64,000 nt of DNA from Terriglobia bacterium (GTDB lineage Bacteria > Acidobacteriota > Terriglobia > Terriglobales > Acidobacteriaceae). Positions within the stretch are counted from its first letter, which is position 1. Each line of letters opens with the position of its first letter. Shown piece after piece: positions 17,535 to 26,596 of this stretch. A program made the position numbers and the translations under genes. The notes under the pieces were generated by a model. It was given only the letters and a program-made list of their open reading frames with translations. It was not told the DNA's origin and made no database searches. Location of the stretch: contig JAIQFC010000014.1 in NCBI GenBank assembly GCA_020073465.1, positions 90,611 to 154,610 of the forward strand, written 5' to 3'.

Positions 17535-20296
17535 GTGATAAGAACAGACCCCAGAAGCCATTCTCACGGCGGAACTTTATCCAGACCGCGGCCATGACGA
17601 CGGCAGCCCTGGCTCTGCCCGGCTGTTCACGCAACCAGAAGCCGGTGCTGAGCACGCTGACTGGAGATTTCGATCCGTTGCGGTCGTATCCCTACCGGGG
17701 ATGGGAAGATTTCTATCGCAAGATCTGGACCTGGGATAAGGTCGTCCGCTCCACGCATTCGGCGAACTGCACTGGGTCCTGCTCGTGGAAGGTGTACGTG
17801 CGCAATGGCGTGATGGTGAGGGAAGAGCAGGCGGCGGACTATCCCCGCATCAACGCAGACCTCCCGGATTACAACCCGCGCGGATGCCAGAAGGGCGGCT
17901 GCTTCACCGAGTACGTGTATAGCCCACAGCGCCTTCGTTACCCGCTGATCCGCACCGGCGAGCGCGGCGAAGGCAAGTGGCGGCGAGCGAGTTGGGACGA
18001 AGCGCTCACGGTCGTTGCAGAGAAGTTGCTGGATAACGTCTACAACTACGGCCCCGATACCAACACGTTCTTCAGCGTGATCCCCGCCATGAGCCCCGTG
18101 AGTTTCTGTGCGGGATCGCGACTGGCGCACTACATTGGCGGCGTCTTTCTCTCTTTCTACGACTGGTACTGCGACCTGCCTCCGGGCGAGCCTCTGACCT
18201 GGGGCGTGCAGACCGAAGCCTGCGAGTGCGCCGACTGGTTTAACTCGAAATACATCGTCCTGTGGGGTTCGAACATTTCGCAGACCCGCATTCCCGACGC
18301 CCACTTTGCCTATGAAGCCCGCTACAACGGCGCCAAGATAGTCTGCATCTCGCCCGACTACAACGCCAGCGCCACCCATGCCGACCTGTACTTTCGCATC
18401 AATCCCGGCACCGACGGGATTCTCGCGTTGGGCGTCGCCAAGCTGCTCATTGATCACAACCTGATTGACGCTCCGTATGTGAAAGAACAGACGGACATGC
18501 CGCTGCTTGTATTGGCTGGCAGCAAGCGGTTCCTGCGAGAGTCCGATCTTAAGACAGGCGGCAAGGACGACATCTTGTATTTCTGGGATGCGAAGGAGGG
18601 CCGGGCGGTCGCGACACCCGGTTCCATGGGCTCGGAGCAGAAGACGATTCAACTGAACGGCGCCGATCCCGCACTGACCGGTGCTTTCCAGGTGCAGCTT
18701 GCAGATGGCAAGACCGCAGAGGTCACCACCGTATTCGAACTGCTGAGAAAGGAACTTGCCGGATACACGCTGGACAAAGTTGCCGCACGAACCGGTCTGC
18801 CCGCGCATGAAATTGAACTGTTTGCCAGGGAATTGGGCACGCGCAAGCCCGCAATGATCATTCACGGCGCTGGCACCAACCACTGGTTCCACAACGATCT
18901 GATCAACCGTTCGTTCATCTTGTTGGTGGCCTTGACTGGGAACACCGGGAAGAACGGTGGCGGATTCAATCACTATGTTGGGCAGGAGCGCATCTGGCCG
19001 GAGCAGGGCTTCTTCAAACTAGCCTTCCCGGAGACGCGGAAAAAGCAACGCTTTCAGAACACCACACTGTGGAGCTACGTTCACTCCACCAGCAAGGATC
19101 CGCATCTCTACAACGGTAAGCCCATCGAGTGGTACATCCAGGAATCGGTCAAGAACGGATGGATGCCGCTGTGGCCGAAGAATGGCAAGAAGCCACGCGC
19201 CTTCATCGTGTGGCGCGCCAACTATCTGAACCAGGCCAAAGGTAATGAGATTCTCGAATCCTCTCTCTGGAAGGATCTCGACCTGATCGTCGACATCAAC
19301 TACCGCATGGACACTACGGCGCTCTACTCCGACGTGGTGCTGCCCGCGGCCAGCTACTACGAGAAGGTGGATATAAACTCCACCGACTGCCACAGCTACA
19401 TCCACCCCTTCGGCAAGGCCTGCGAGCCGCTGTTTGAAAGCAAGACCGACTGGGACATCTTTCATGCCCTGGCTGAGAAGATGGCCGAAGTCGCTAGCAA
19501 GAAAGGACTCAGGCCCTTCCACGACGACGCCTTTGACTGGAACCGCGACTTCACGCAACTCGCGCACGACTGGACGGGCAAGGGGACGATTCAGACCGAT
19601 GAGCAGGCGGTTAACTTCATCTTGGGAAACGCAGAAGAAACCAAGGGCATGACGTATCAGCAACTCCAGCAAAAGCCGCAGCGCTTCATCGCAACGGATC
19701 CCGAATCCTGGAACAGCGACATCGAGCAGGGCGTTGCTTACACACCCTTCAAGCATCAACTGGAAAAGAAGCGCCCGTGGCGCACGCTTACGGGGCGACA
19801 GCAGTTCTACATCGACCATCCCTGGTACATCGAGTTGGGCGAAGCCCTCCCCACATTCAAAGAGCCGGTCGAAGAAAAGTATCCACTCTACTGGAACACG
19901 CCGCACGGACGGTGGTCGATCCACTCCACGTGGCGCGACCACCGGGCCATGCTGCGGCTGCAGCGCGGCGGCCCTATCGTCTACATGCATGCGGATGATG
20001 CCCGCAAGCGCGGCCTGAAAGATAACGACTGGGTACGCATCCACAACGAGGTCGGCCATTGTGTTTGCCGCCTGCAGATACTGCCCGGCGAAAAACCCGG
20101 GCGCGTGACCATGTACCACGGCTGGGAAAAGTTTCTTGGCTTTAAGCAGGGCGGATGGCAATCGCTCACCTACATCAAGATCAAGCCGACCCAGCTCATC
20201 GGCAAGTACGGCCACGTCAACTTCCGCCTGAACTACTGGGGTCCAACGGGAAACAACCGCGACATCAAGGTGGACGTCGAGAAGGCGAAGGTCTGA
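17531..20296 (+). CDS. NarG-like molybdopterin subunit, type II DMSO-reductase family, TAT exported
   Basis: 921 residues with a TAT signal 'SRRNFIQTAAMTTAALALPG'. The FS0 cluster motif is His-type: 'HSANCTGSC' plus 'PRGCQKGG'. 'FYDWYCDLPPGEP' contains the Asp that binds Mo in the type II family. 'GSNISQTRIPDAHF', 'GAGTNHW', 'NGGGFNHYVGQE', 'PWRTLTGRQQFY' and 'HGRWSIHSTW' all parallel NarG. It is about 320 residues shorter than E. coli NarG and faces the periplasm, like archaeal pNar, nitrite oxidoreductase, and chlorate, selenate or ethylbenzene enzymes. Nitrate is the best guess because of the NarG-like motifs and the ric neighbour, but the substrate is unproven. Confidence 0.88.
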   Translation: MSDKNRPQKPFSRRNFIQTAAMTTAALALPGCSRNQKPVLSTLTGDFDPLRSYPYRGWEDFYRKIWTWDKVVRSTHSANCTGSCSWKVYVRNGVMVREEQAADYPRINADLPDYNPRGCQKGGCFTEYVYSPQRLRYPLIRTGERGEGKWRRASWDEALTVVAEKLLDNVYNYGPDTNTFFSVIPAMSPVSFCAGSRLAHYIGGVFLSFYDWYCDLPPGEPLTWGVQTEACECADWFNSKYIVLWGSNISQTRIPDAHFAYEARYNGAKIVCISPDYNASATHADLYFRINPGTDGILALGVAKLLIDHNLIDAPYVKEQTDMPLLVLAGSKRFLRESDLKTGGKDDILYFWDAKEGRAVATPGSMGSEQKTIQLNGADPALTGAFQVQLADGKTAEVTTVFELLRKELAGYTLDKVAARTGLPAHEIELFARELGTRKPAMIIHGAGTNHWFHNDLINRSFILLVALTGNTGKNGGGFNHYVGQERIWPEQGFFKLAFPETRKKQRFQNTTLWSYVHSTSKDPHLYNGKPIEWYIQESVKNGWMPLWPKNGKKPRAFIVWRANYLNQAKGNEILESSLWKDLDLIVDINYRMDTTALYSDVVLPAASYYEKVDINSTDCHSYIHPFGKACEPLFESKTDWDIFHALAEKMAEVASKKGLRPFHDDAFDWNRDFTQLAHDWTGKGTIQTDEQAVNFILGNAEETKGMTYQQLQQKPQRFIATDPESWNSDIEQGVAYTPFKHQLEKKRPWRTLTGRQQFYIDHPWYIELGEALPTFKEPVEEKYPLYWNTPHGRWSIHSTWRDHRAMLRLQRGGPIVYMHADDARKRGLKDNDWVRIHNEVGHCVCRLQILPGEKPGRVTMYHGWEKFLGFKQGGWQSLTYIKIKPTQLIGKYGHVNFRLNYWGPTGNNRDIKVDVEKAKV

Positions 20297-20308
20297 GGAG
20301 AGGCAGCC

Positions 20309-21310
20309 ATGTCAAAACACCAATACGCAATGGTGATGGACCTGAATAAATGTCTGGGCTGCCAGACCTGCACCATCGCCTGCAAGAAGCTTTGGACGGA
20401 CCGCGACGGCACCGGCTACATGTACTGGAACAATGTCGAAACCCGCCCCGGCCTCGGCTACCCGCGCCAGTGGGACCGAATCGGCGGCGGCTGGAAAGAC
20501 GGCGCGCTCCAGCCCAGCCCTCTTCCCACGATGGACGATTACGGCCACCCCTGGGAATACAACTACGAGCAGCGCCTGTACGAAGGGAAGAGGCAACCGG
20601 TCATGCCCTCCCCTGAGCCGACGTCAGGCTGTAACTGGGACGAGGACGTGGGTGGTATGAATGAGGACGAGAATTACTTCTTCTACCTCCCGCGCATCTG
20701 CAACCACTGCACCTATCCAGCGTGCCTGGAGGCCTGTCCACGCAAGGCCATCTACAAACGCGAAGAAGATGGCATTGTGGTTATTGATCAGGACCGCTGT
20801 CAGGGGTATCGCTACTGCATCAAGGCCTGTCCATATAAGAAGATTTACTTCAACGAGGTCACCGGGAAATCCGAGAAATGCATCTTTTGTTATCCACGTC
20901 TTGAGAAGGGTGAGGTCAACGCCTGCGCCGCACAGTGCCCCGGACGCCTGCGGTTCGTCGGACTGCTGGACGATCCAGAGTCGCCCGTGCACAAGCTAGT
21001 CTTGATACACAAGATCGCCCTGCCTCTCTTCCCAGAGAAAGGAACGCAGCCCAACGTTTTCTATGTGCCTCCGTTCAATCCGCCGAAGAGAGAGAACTAC
21101 GGCAAGAGTATTCAGGAGGATCCGCGCGTGCCGCTTAATTACCTGATTTACCTGTTCGGTCCGGACGTGAAAGATGTGCTCACGCGTCTGGAGTCTGAAC
21201 TCAAGAAGACGCAGGAAGGCGGGCGCAGTGAGATCCTCCAGTTGCTGATCGGCCGCGACGCTGAGACGCGCTACCATGTCCGGCCACAACTGGTGCAGAT
21301 TCAGGTGTAG
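20309..21310 (+). CDS. NarH-like beta subunit, four Fe-S clusters
   Basis: 333 residues with four Cys clusters: 'CLGCQTCTIAC', 'CNHCTYPACLEACP', 'CQGYRYCIKACP' and 'CIFCYPRLEKGEVNACAAQC'. In the third, Tyr replaces the second Cys (C-x2-Y-x2-C), which in this family marks a [3Fe-4S] site; NarH has Trp at that position. It wires electrons from the heme subunit to the Mo subunit. There is no signal peptide, so it would be exported with the alpha subunit by the TAT system. GGAGAGG precedes the start, 12 bases after the alpha gene. Confidence 0.92.
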   Translation: MSKHQYAMVMDLNKCLGCQTCTIACKKLWTDRDGTGYMYWNNVETRPGLGYPRQWDRIGGGWKDGALQPSPLPTMDDYGHPWEYNYEQRLYEGKRQPVMPSPEPTSGCNWDEDVGGMNEDENYFFYLPRICNHCTYPACLEACPRKAIYKREEDGIVVIDQDRCQGYRYCIKACPYKKIYFNEVTGKSEKCIFCYPRLEKGEVNACAAQCPGRLRFVGLLDDPESPVHKLVLIHKIALPLFPEKGTQPNVFYVPPFNPPKRENYGKSIQEDPRVPLNYLIYLFGPDVKDVLTRLESELKKTQEGGRSEILQLLIGRDAETRYHVRPQLVQIQV

Positions 21311-21319
21311 GAGAAGGTC

Positions 21320-22048
21320 ATGCGAATTCGTCTACTGCTGATCATTTCGGTCTGTCTGCAGCTTTCTGGCATTGCCCGGGCACAGGCACAGGGCAAGCCG
21401 GCGGGACCGCAGTTCCTATCCGTTGCCGCACCCTCAACCGGGGCCGACGAGCTTCTCAAGGTTGGTGCCAAAGCATGGAGCCAAATCACACCGAAGCATA
21501 TCGCCCTGAACCGCACGCCACCGCTCTACGATACCGACGAACCTGCCGGACTCGATATTCCCAGTGTCGATGTGCGTCTGGCTCGAGCCAGTGGAAGGTT
21601 GTTTGTACAGCTCAGCTGGCGTGATGCAACGCAAGACGCAACTACGCTCACGGAAGTACCCAACACGCCGCCGGAAACTCGCTTCCGCAAAGTTCAAACC
21701 GAGGCTGACGACCGCTTCTTCGACGCGGCCGCCGTCATGTTTCCCGCCAAGCCAGGAACCGCCATGACACCCTCGCTGCAGATGGGAGACGCTGAGAACC
21801 CGGTCGAAATCTACTATTGGAACGCCACGCGTGGCGCCATGCTGATGCAAGCCCAGGGGCGCGGCACGACGCGTCGTACCGGCCAGAGTTTTACGGCCAG
21901 TGGTACTTATCAGAGCGGCCAGTGGAACCTCATTCTGGAGTTGCCCGACCTGCCCACCGGCACACCCTTGGCCTTCGCCGTCTGGAACGGGGGCCAGAAA
22001 GACCGCGACGGCCGGAAGTATTTCTCAGTATGGCAGGTGCTGGAGTAG
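21320..22048 (+). CDS. gamma subunit, ethylbenzene-dehydrogenase-type heme b protein
   Basis: 242 residues with a cleavable signal peptide ('LLLIISVCLQLSGIARAQA'). The mature part matches the EB_dh heme-b subunit fold: 'DVRLARASGRLFVQLSW' and 'DDRFFDAAAVMFP', with a candidate axial Met in 'PSLQMGD' and a candidate axial Lys in 'NGGQKDRDGRKYFSVW'. These subunits take electrons from a periplasmic carrier, here probably the multiheme c, and pass them to the beta subunit. Its presence makes the enzyme periplasmic and heterotrimeric, unlike NarGHI with its membrane NarI. Confidence 0.82.
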   Translation: MRIRLLLIISVCLQLSGIARAQAQGKPAGPQFLSVAAPSTGADELLKVGAKAWSQITPKHIALNRTPPLYDTDEPAGLDIPSVDVRLARASGRLFVQLSWRDATQDATTLTEVPNTPPETRFRKVQTEADDRFFDAAAVMFPAKPGTAMTPSLQMGDAENPVEIYYWNATRGAMLMQAQGRGTTRRTGQSFTASGTYQSGQWNLILELPDLPTGTPLAFAVWNGGQKDRDGRKYFSVWQVLE

Positions 22049-22076
22049 GAATACAGTTCTGAGACCAGGAATCCTC

Positions 22077-22712
22077 ATGCCCACGAGCACCGCGAACGAG
22101 AATGCAGTCACCCCGGCGGAGTGGCAGCGAACCGACCTCTACCGTTTCTTTGCCTGGGTATTTGCACGGCCCACGCGCGAGTGCTTCAACTTCTTGTCGC
22201 AGCCTGCTGCGCCGGAGTCGCTGCGAAATCTTTGGAAGCAAATAGCGCGTGATGGCGATTTCCCCGCATTCGAATGGTTCACCCGCTACGAAGACTACGA
22301 GTCCACGTATATCGCTCTGTTCGACGTGGGTGTCCCCGAGCCTCCGGTGCCCCTCTTCGAGTCAGCCCACGATAAGTCTCATCCCGCGCAGGAAACGGCG
22401 TTAGAGAACACTTACTTCTATGAAGTTCTCGGCCTCAAGTCAGATCCCAGTCGCGCTGTGCCGGATTACCTTGTTACCCAACTGGAGTTCCTTGCTGCTA
22501 TCCGCTACACCCGCGAAAACACCCGTGAAGAAGCCACCGCTGTCGCGCTCGCGCGGGCTGAGGCTGAGTTCCTGGAACGCCACCTGCTGAACTGGATTCC
22601 AACGGCCAAGGCCAAGCTGGACCGAACCGGAGCACCTGGCTTTGCAGTAGTGATGACGCTGCTGATGCAGTTCCTCAGCCATAGACACGAGGGTCGGGCG
22701 CGCAGGGCATAG
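22077..22712 (+). CDS. TorD/NarJ-family Mo-enzyme assembly chaperone
   Basis: 211 residues, all-helical. 'WQRTDLYRFFAWVFARPTREC' begins the fold, 'YEDYESTYIALFDVG' and 'PVPLFESAHDKS' resemble the E-x4-F-x3-P-x-P-P motif of TorD/DmsD/NarJ proteins, and 'YLVTQLEFLAAI' is the typical second helix. It would bind the TAT leader of the alpha subunit and hold the enzyme until Mo cofactor is inserted. The alpha-beta-gamma-delta order is the one seen in chlorate reductase operons (clrABCD); ser and ddh operons place the chaperone before the gamma gene. It is the last gene of the operon. Confidence 0.85.
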   Translation: MPTSTANENAVTPAEWQRTDLYRFFAWVFARPTRECFNFLSQPAAPESLRNLWKQIARDGDFPAFEWFTRYEDYESTYIALFDVGVPEPPVPLFESAHDKSHPAQETALENTYFYEVLGLKSDPSRAVPDYLVTQLEFLAAIRYTRENTREEATAVALARAEAEFLERHLLNWIPTAKAKLDRTGAPGFAVVMTLLMQFLSHRHEGRARRA

Positions 22713-22763
22713 ACTCATCAACGATTCTTGGCCAAAAGCGTCGGAACTGAAGCTTACTTCTTC

Positions 22764-22790
22764 CACATTGACCCACGCGGGGTCAATGTG
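22764..22790 (+). terminator. hairpin after the respiratory operon
   Basis: A perfect 10-bp inverted repeat, CACATTGACC and GGTCAATGTG with a 7-base loop, lies 52 bases after the last stop codon. No T-run follows, so it could be an RNA-stabilising hairpin or a binding site and not an intrinsic terminator. The rest of 22713-23020 holds no supported gene. Confidence 0.5.
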
Positions 22791-23020
22791 TCCATGGCGA
22801 TGTTACCCCAGCAGTGGTGATTCGGTTTCGCCCTACCAGGCTTGCGCCAGTTCCTCTGGAGGCCACGGCCGCATACAGTCGCGGCAAGACAACGCACGAA
22901 CCGCGACATGGTCTTCCGGGGCGGGCAAAGCGTCTCGAAGAAATGAAGTTGTACGGAACGATGTAGGGGAACTCTGCAAGGAAAGAGAGGAGAGCTTGCA
23001 CTCTCCCCCCACCTGACGCA

Positions 23021-23473
23021 TCACTGGAAAGCGGCGGAAATCAGCATGGCTGCCCCGCAGCCGGGATTCGGGTTGAAGGGTGCTACGTTCCGCTGACGTG
23101 CCTGCAGCACGTCGCCAGCGTTGACGTTGGGGACAAAATCGCCGTCGGTGGCTGCGAGATCGACCGTTGCCACCGGGACGCCGCCAATCATGGCGACCTT
23201 TCCGACTCCGATCAGAGTCTTCACGCCGTTTTGCAGCAGGCAGAACGCGACCGGCGTTCCAACTGGAATATTGATATTCTCGAGGTCGGCATTAAGCCGA
23301 ACGGGACTCGTTCTTTCCCGGTAGTCGCCGCGCAATTGCGCTTCAATCCCATTGATGACTCTGTTCTTGCAGGCGGTGAGCCGTACTTGCTGCGCCCACA
23401 TCTCACTGGCCGAACCCATGACGGTGAGGACCAATACCGCTGCCACGGTTGCAAATCGCATCTTGAAGTTCAT
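23021..23473 (-). CDS. small exported protein of unknown function
   Basis: 150 residues from the ATG at 23473, preceded by AGGAGGA at ideal spacing. A signal peptide ('FATVAAVLVLTVMGSASEMWA') leaves a mature domain of about 125 residues with two or three Cys and beta-rich stretches ('GTPVAFCLLQNGVKTLIGVG', 'VATVDLAATDGDFVPNV'). I do not recognise the fold. It is divergent from the TPR-CHAT gene and shares its short upstream region. A periplasmic or surface role is an inference from the signal peptide. Confidence 0.7.
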   Translation of the reverse strand: MNFKMRFATVAAVLVLTVMGSASEMWAQQVRLTACKNRVINGIEAQLRGDYRERTSPVRLNADLENINIPVGTPVAFCLLQNGVKTLIGVGKVAMIGGVPVATVDLAATDGDFVPNVNAGDVLQARQRNVAPFNPNPGCGAAMLISAAFQ

Positions 23474-23606
23474 TTTTTCCTCCTGGGAAATACCCATCAC
23501 TGCTTGAGACAGGAAAGTGAAGCGCACAGAACAGAAAATCTTTCCGACGGTGGGATGGAATCTTCGTCGGGATGTTGCCCTAACCAGGGGAATACAATGT
23601 CGAGCA

Positions 23607-25559
23607 ATGAAAGCGCTGAATCCGATGCTGCTGGGATTGGTCCTGTGGACGGCCACAAACTGGGGATTCGCGGCAACCGGCGCGTCTCCCCAGACGGATC
23701 TCGAGCAGCAGGTTGCGAAAGCCTCGAAGCTGTTTGCCGAAGGTCACCCCGTCGAAGCCCTAAAGATCTACGAATCGCTTCTGCCGGCGCTGCAAAGCCG
23801 CACGCCCTCCCCGCAACTCGGTTCTGTCCTCAATGCAATGAGCAAGATTGCCGCGGCCGACGGCAAGTATGACGATGCGAGTCGACTTGCGAAGGAATCG
23901 GCCGATGTCTACCGTCAGATTGGTGATGCCAGCGGCGAATCGCACGCACTAAACAACAAGGCCATTGCGGAACTCCAGAATGGGGCGTATCCCACAGCCC
24001 GACAGGATCTTGAACAGGCACTGGGTTTGGCTCGCACCAGTCGCGATCTTGAAAACGAAGTTCAGGTACTGAACAACCTCGGGAGTTCCTACTACTTCCC
24101 CGGCAGCTATTCGGAAGCGCTGCAGCGCTATGACGAAGCCATGAATCTCGTCAACCGTAGTGCCCAGGAGAAATGGAGCGACTACTGGCGCCAGATCACG
24201 AATTTCAACCGGGCTACGCTATTTCAGCGTCTGGGCCGCTACGAGAGAACCCTGCAAATCTACCGCCAGGTCGAAGCGTCTTCAAAAACCCTGACGGCCG
24301 GCGATCGAGCACATTTGTACGCCAACCTCGGCACGCTCTACCGCAGACTAGGGGATCCCTATAAGGCGCTCGACGCCTACCGCCTCGCGCAGCAACTCTA
24401 TTCCGAGCAGCACGACGCGGACGGCGAAATTGCCGTGTTTAAGAACATTGGAATCGTCTATGCGCTGGATATGGAAGACTTGAATCGTGCACAGACCATC
24501 TTCAGGAACGCACTCACTCTCGCGCAAAAGACCCGGAACCGGAGAGAAGAGATGCAAGCCCATCTCTATCTCGGCGAAACCCTTTTTCGTTCCCATTCGT
24601 TGCTCGCGGCGCACAACGAGTTCAACCGCTCACGCGATCTGGCCAATGAACTCAACACTCTGGAGGAGCAGTGGAAGTCGCTGTACGGACTCGGCAGCAT
24701 CGCGGATTTGTCAGGCGACCCGGCAGGCGCCGAAGCCGACTACCGGCAAGCCATTTCCATCATCGAGAAAACCCGTAGCCAGCTTCAACTGTCTGCCCTT
24801 CGAGCAGAGTTTTTTGCGGATAAACGAGATGCGTACGACGCACTGATCGGCTTGTTGCTCAGGAAAGGCGACGTGCCCGAGGCCTTCCTGTTTCTGGAAA
24901 GAAGCCGCGCCCGCAGCTTTCAAGACCGCTTCCAACAACAGAATCGAGAATCTGCACCCAAGCCCTTGACGCTCGACCAGGCTCAGTCGGCTCTCGATCC
25001 TGCAACTGTTCTCCTCGAGTTCTGGACGGCGCGAGAACAGATCGGCCTCATCTGGTGCACACGGCAAACTTCCGGAATGATGCTAAGGCGCGTTTCCGCT
25101 CCCGAGCACACCAGCATTCATAAACTGCTGGACGGCCTCCCACACGGCCTGAACCACAATTGGCGCGAGCAGATGTCCGTTCTGGATCACCTTCTTCCCG
25201 ACGGTACCCCACTGCCGCCGGGCATGCGCCATCTTCTCGTCGTTCCGGACGGTTGGATCAGCTATGTTCCTTTTGACCTGCTGCACGCTGAGCGCGACTC
25301 CAATTCATTGCTCATCGAGCGATACGACATCTCCTACCTGCCGACTGCCGCTTTTCTGCGACGGCCTCAGACTCTCGACCGTCGCACGCAGCTTCCCTGG
25401 ACACACGAACTTGTGGCTTTTGGAGATCCCAGGTTCAAGTCTGAAGACTCGCAGGTAGCAGAGGAAGATCTGGAAAAGGGTGACCCACAGCAGTTGCGAT
25501 ACTCGGCTGACGAAATAGCTGGTATTGGGAATCGAAACCTCGCCCTAGATGGCCTTTGA
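23607..25559 (+). CDS. TPR-CHAT protein, C-terminus truncated
   Basis: 650 residues from the ATG at 23607, with a signal-like N-terminus ('MLLGLVLWTATNWGFAATG'). About nine TPR units fill residues 40-400. A CHAT protease domain then begins: 'LVVPDGWISYVPFDLLH', 'ISYLPTAAFLRRP', 'LVAFGDPRF' and 'YSADEIAGIG'. The frame ends abruptly there, before the blocks with the catalytic His and Cys. The stop codon lies 13 bases before a tRNA 3' fragment. The gene was therefore probably cut at an integration or deletion boundary. The residual protein could act only as a scaffold. Confidence 0.8.
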   Translation: MKALNPMLLGLVLWTATNWGFAATGASPQTDLEQQVAKASKLFAEGHPVEALKIYESLLPALQSRTPSPQLGSVLNAMSKIAAADGKYDDASRLAKESADVYRQIGDASGESHALNNKAIAELQNGAYPTARQDLEQALGLARTSRDLENEVQVLNNLGSSYYFPGSYSEALQRYDEAMNLVNRSAQEKWSDYWRQITNFNRATLFQRLGRYERTLQIYRQVEASSKTLTAGDRAHLYANLGTLYRRLGDPYKALDAYRLAQQLYSEQHDADGEIAVFKNIGIVYALDMEDLNRAQTIFRNALTLAQKTRNRREEMQAHLYLGETLFRSHSLLAAHNEFNRSRDLANELNTLEEQWKSLYGLGSIADLSGDPAGAEADYRQAISIIEKTRSQLQLSALRAEFFADKRDAYDALIGLLLRKGDVPEAFLFLERSRARSFQDRFQQQNRESAPKPLTLDQAQSALDPATVLLEFWTAREQIGLIWCTRQTSGMMLRRVSAPEHTSIHKLLDGLPHGLNHNWREQMSVLDHLLPDGTPLPPGMRHLLVVPDGWISYVPFDLLHAERDSNSLLIERYDISYLPTAAFLRRPQTLDRRTQLPWTHELVAFGDPRFKSEDSQVAEEDLEKGDPQQLRYSADEIAGIGNRNLALDGL

Positions 25560-25571
25560 CACGGTAGAGGG

Positions 25572-25612
25572 CGCTGGTTCGAGTCCAGTCGTGTCTACCG
25601 TCTCTTTCAAGG
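25572..25612 (+). other. tRNA 3'-end fragment (right copy, att-like)
   Basis: A T-arm with a well-paired stem (GCTGG/CCAGT around TTCGAGT) and an acceptor-like end 'cgtgtctacc'. No 5' tRNA half precedes it; the bases upstream are the end of the CHAT gene. It shares the 15-base core CGCTGGTTCGAGTCC and scattered downstream bases with the copy at 3337, in direct orientation, 22.2 kb apart. Confidence 0.6.
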
Positions 25613-25780
25613 CTTTAGCAGAATTCCTCACAAGACCGGTTCCCTGGCAGAAGGCGTTTGTCTCGAACAGCGGGCGGCTTCCGAAGAAGCCAGCCTGACG
25701 CGGCAGATTTGCGCCTGCTTTTGAGCCGGTCGTAAGCTTGCAGCAGGATCGGAATCTGAAGCATGAGATCGGAGCAATCG

Positions 25781-26470
25781 ATGACAGGAAAGATCGTACT
25801 TGTCACTGGCGCTAACGGCGGGTTGGGAACGTATGTAACCCAGGCATTTCTCCGTGCGGGCGCAACTGTAATTGGCACATCGCGGAAGACTCAACAGTCG
25901 GATTTCAACGACTCCAACTTCACGGCCTTGCCAGCGGAAATTTCGAGTCGTGAAAGCGCCAAGAGCCTGGTGGATCAGGTGGTGGCGCGGTTCGGCCGCA
26001 TGGACGTACTGGCGCACACGGTCGGAGGCTTCGCCGGAGGCCAGTCCGTTGTGGAGACGGACGACGCCACTTTTCAGCGCATGCTTGACCTGAATCTGAA
26101 CAGCGTGTTTCACATCCTGCGCGCGGCGGTTCCAACGCTGCGCAAGACAGCCAGCGGCCGCATCATTGCCATTGGGAGCCGAGCCGCACTCGAGCCGGGG
26201 GCAAATGTCGGAGCCTACAGCGCGTCCAAGGCGGCAATGGTTTCCCTCATCAAAACGGTGGCCCTGGAGAACAAGGATGCGGGACTCACCGCCAACGTGA
26301 TTCTGCCCGGCACGATGGATACCCCGGCCAACAGAAAGGCCATGCCCGGCGCGGATTTCTCCAAATGGGTGCAGCCCGCAACAGTGGCGGGCTTGATGGT
26401 GTGGCTGGCCAGCGATGCTGGCAGAGATGTCAACGGGGCAGTGATCCCGGTATACGGCAGCGATGTCTGA
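25781..26470 (+). CDS. short-chain dehydrogenase/reductase (SDR)
   Basis: 229 residues from the ATG at 25781, chosen because GGAG lies at proper distance; ATG 25763 is an in-frame alternative. Classical SDR marks are present: cofactor motif 'TGANGGLG' near residue 12, 'HTVGGF' in place of NNAG, a Ser in 'IAIGSRAALEP', and the catalytic 'YSASK'. A C-terminal 'ASDAGRDVNGAVIPVYG' is the usual last strand. It is an NAD(P)-dependent oxidoreductase of unknown substrate. It is the first complete gene after the right tRNA fragment. Confidence 0.88.
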   Translation: MTGKIVLVTGANGGLGTYVTQAFLRAGATVIGTSRKTQQSDFNDSNFTALPAEISSRESAKSLVDQVVARFGRMDVLAHTVGGFAGGQSVVETDDATFQRMLDLNLNSVFHILRAAVPTLRKTASGRIIAIGSRAALEPGANVGAYSASKAAMVSLIKTVALENKDAGLTANVILPGTMDTPANRKAMPGADFSKWVQPATVAGLMVWLASDAGRDVNGAVIPVYGSDV

Positions 26471-26596
26471 GACCACAGACTCGTAACACTCGTGCCACGG
26501 TGAAGTGAGTGCAACCGGCGCTCTCTGCGCTGTGCTGCGCCTGAAGCCGCTGCGGTAAACTCTCTCCGTCCCTGATCTCAGGCACGGAGATTAAAA

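Noticed and set aside
19019..20215. A 398-codon open frame on the minus strand
   Set aside because: It lies within the NarG-like gene, which has full motif support; the antisense product has no recognisable domain.
22768..23016. 82-codon gene after the respiratory operon
   Set aside because: It begins inside the hairpin, lacks a ribosome binding site and shows no coding pattern.
25540..25612. Complete tRNA gene at the right T-arm
   Set aside because: Only the T-arm and acceptor 3' side fit; upstream sequence is the end of the CHAT reading frame.
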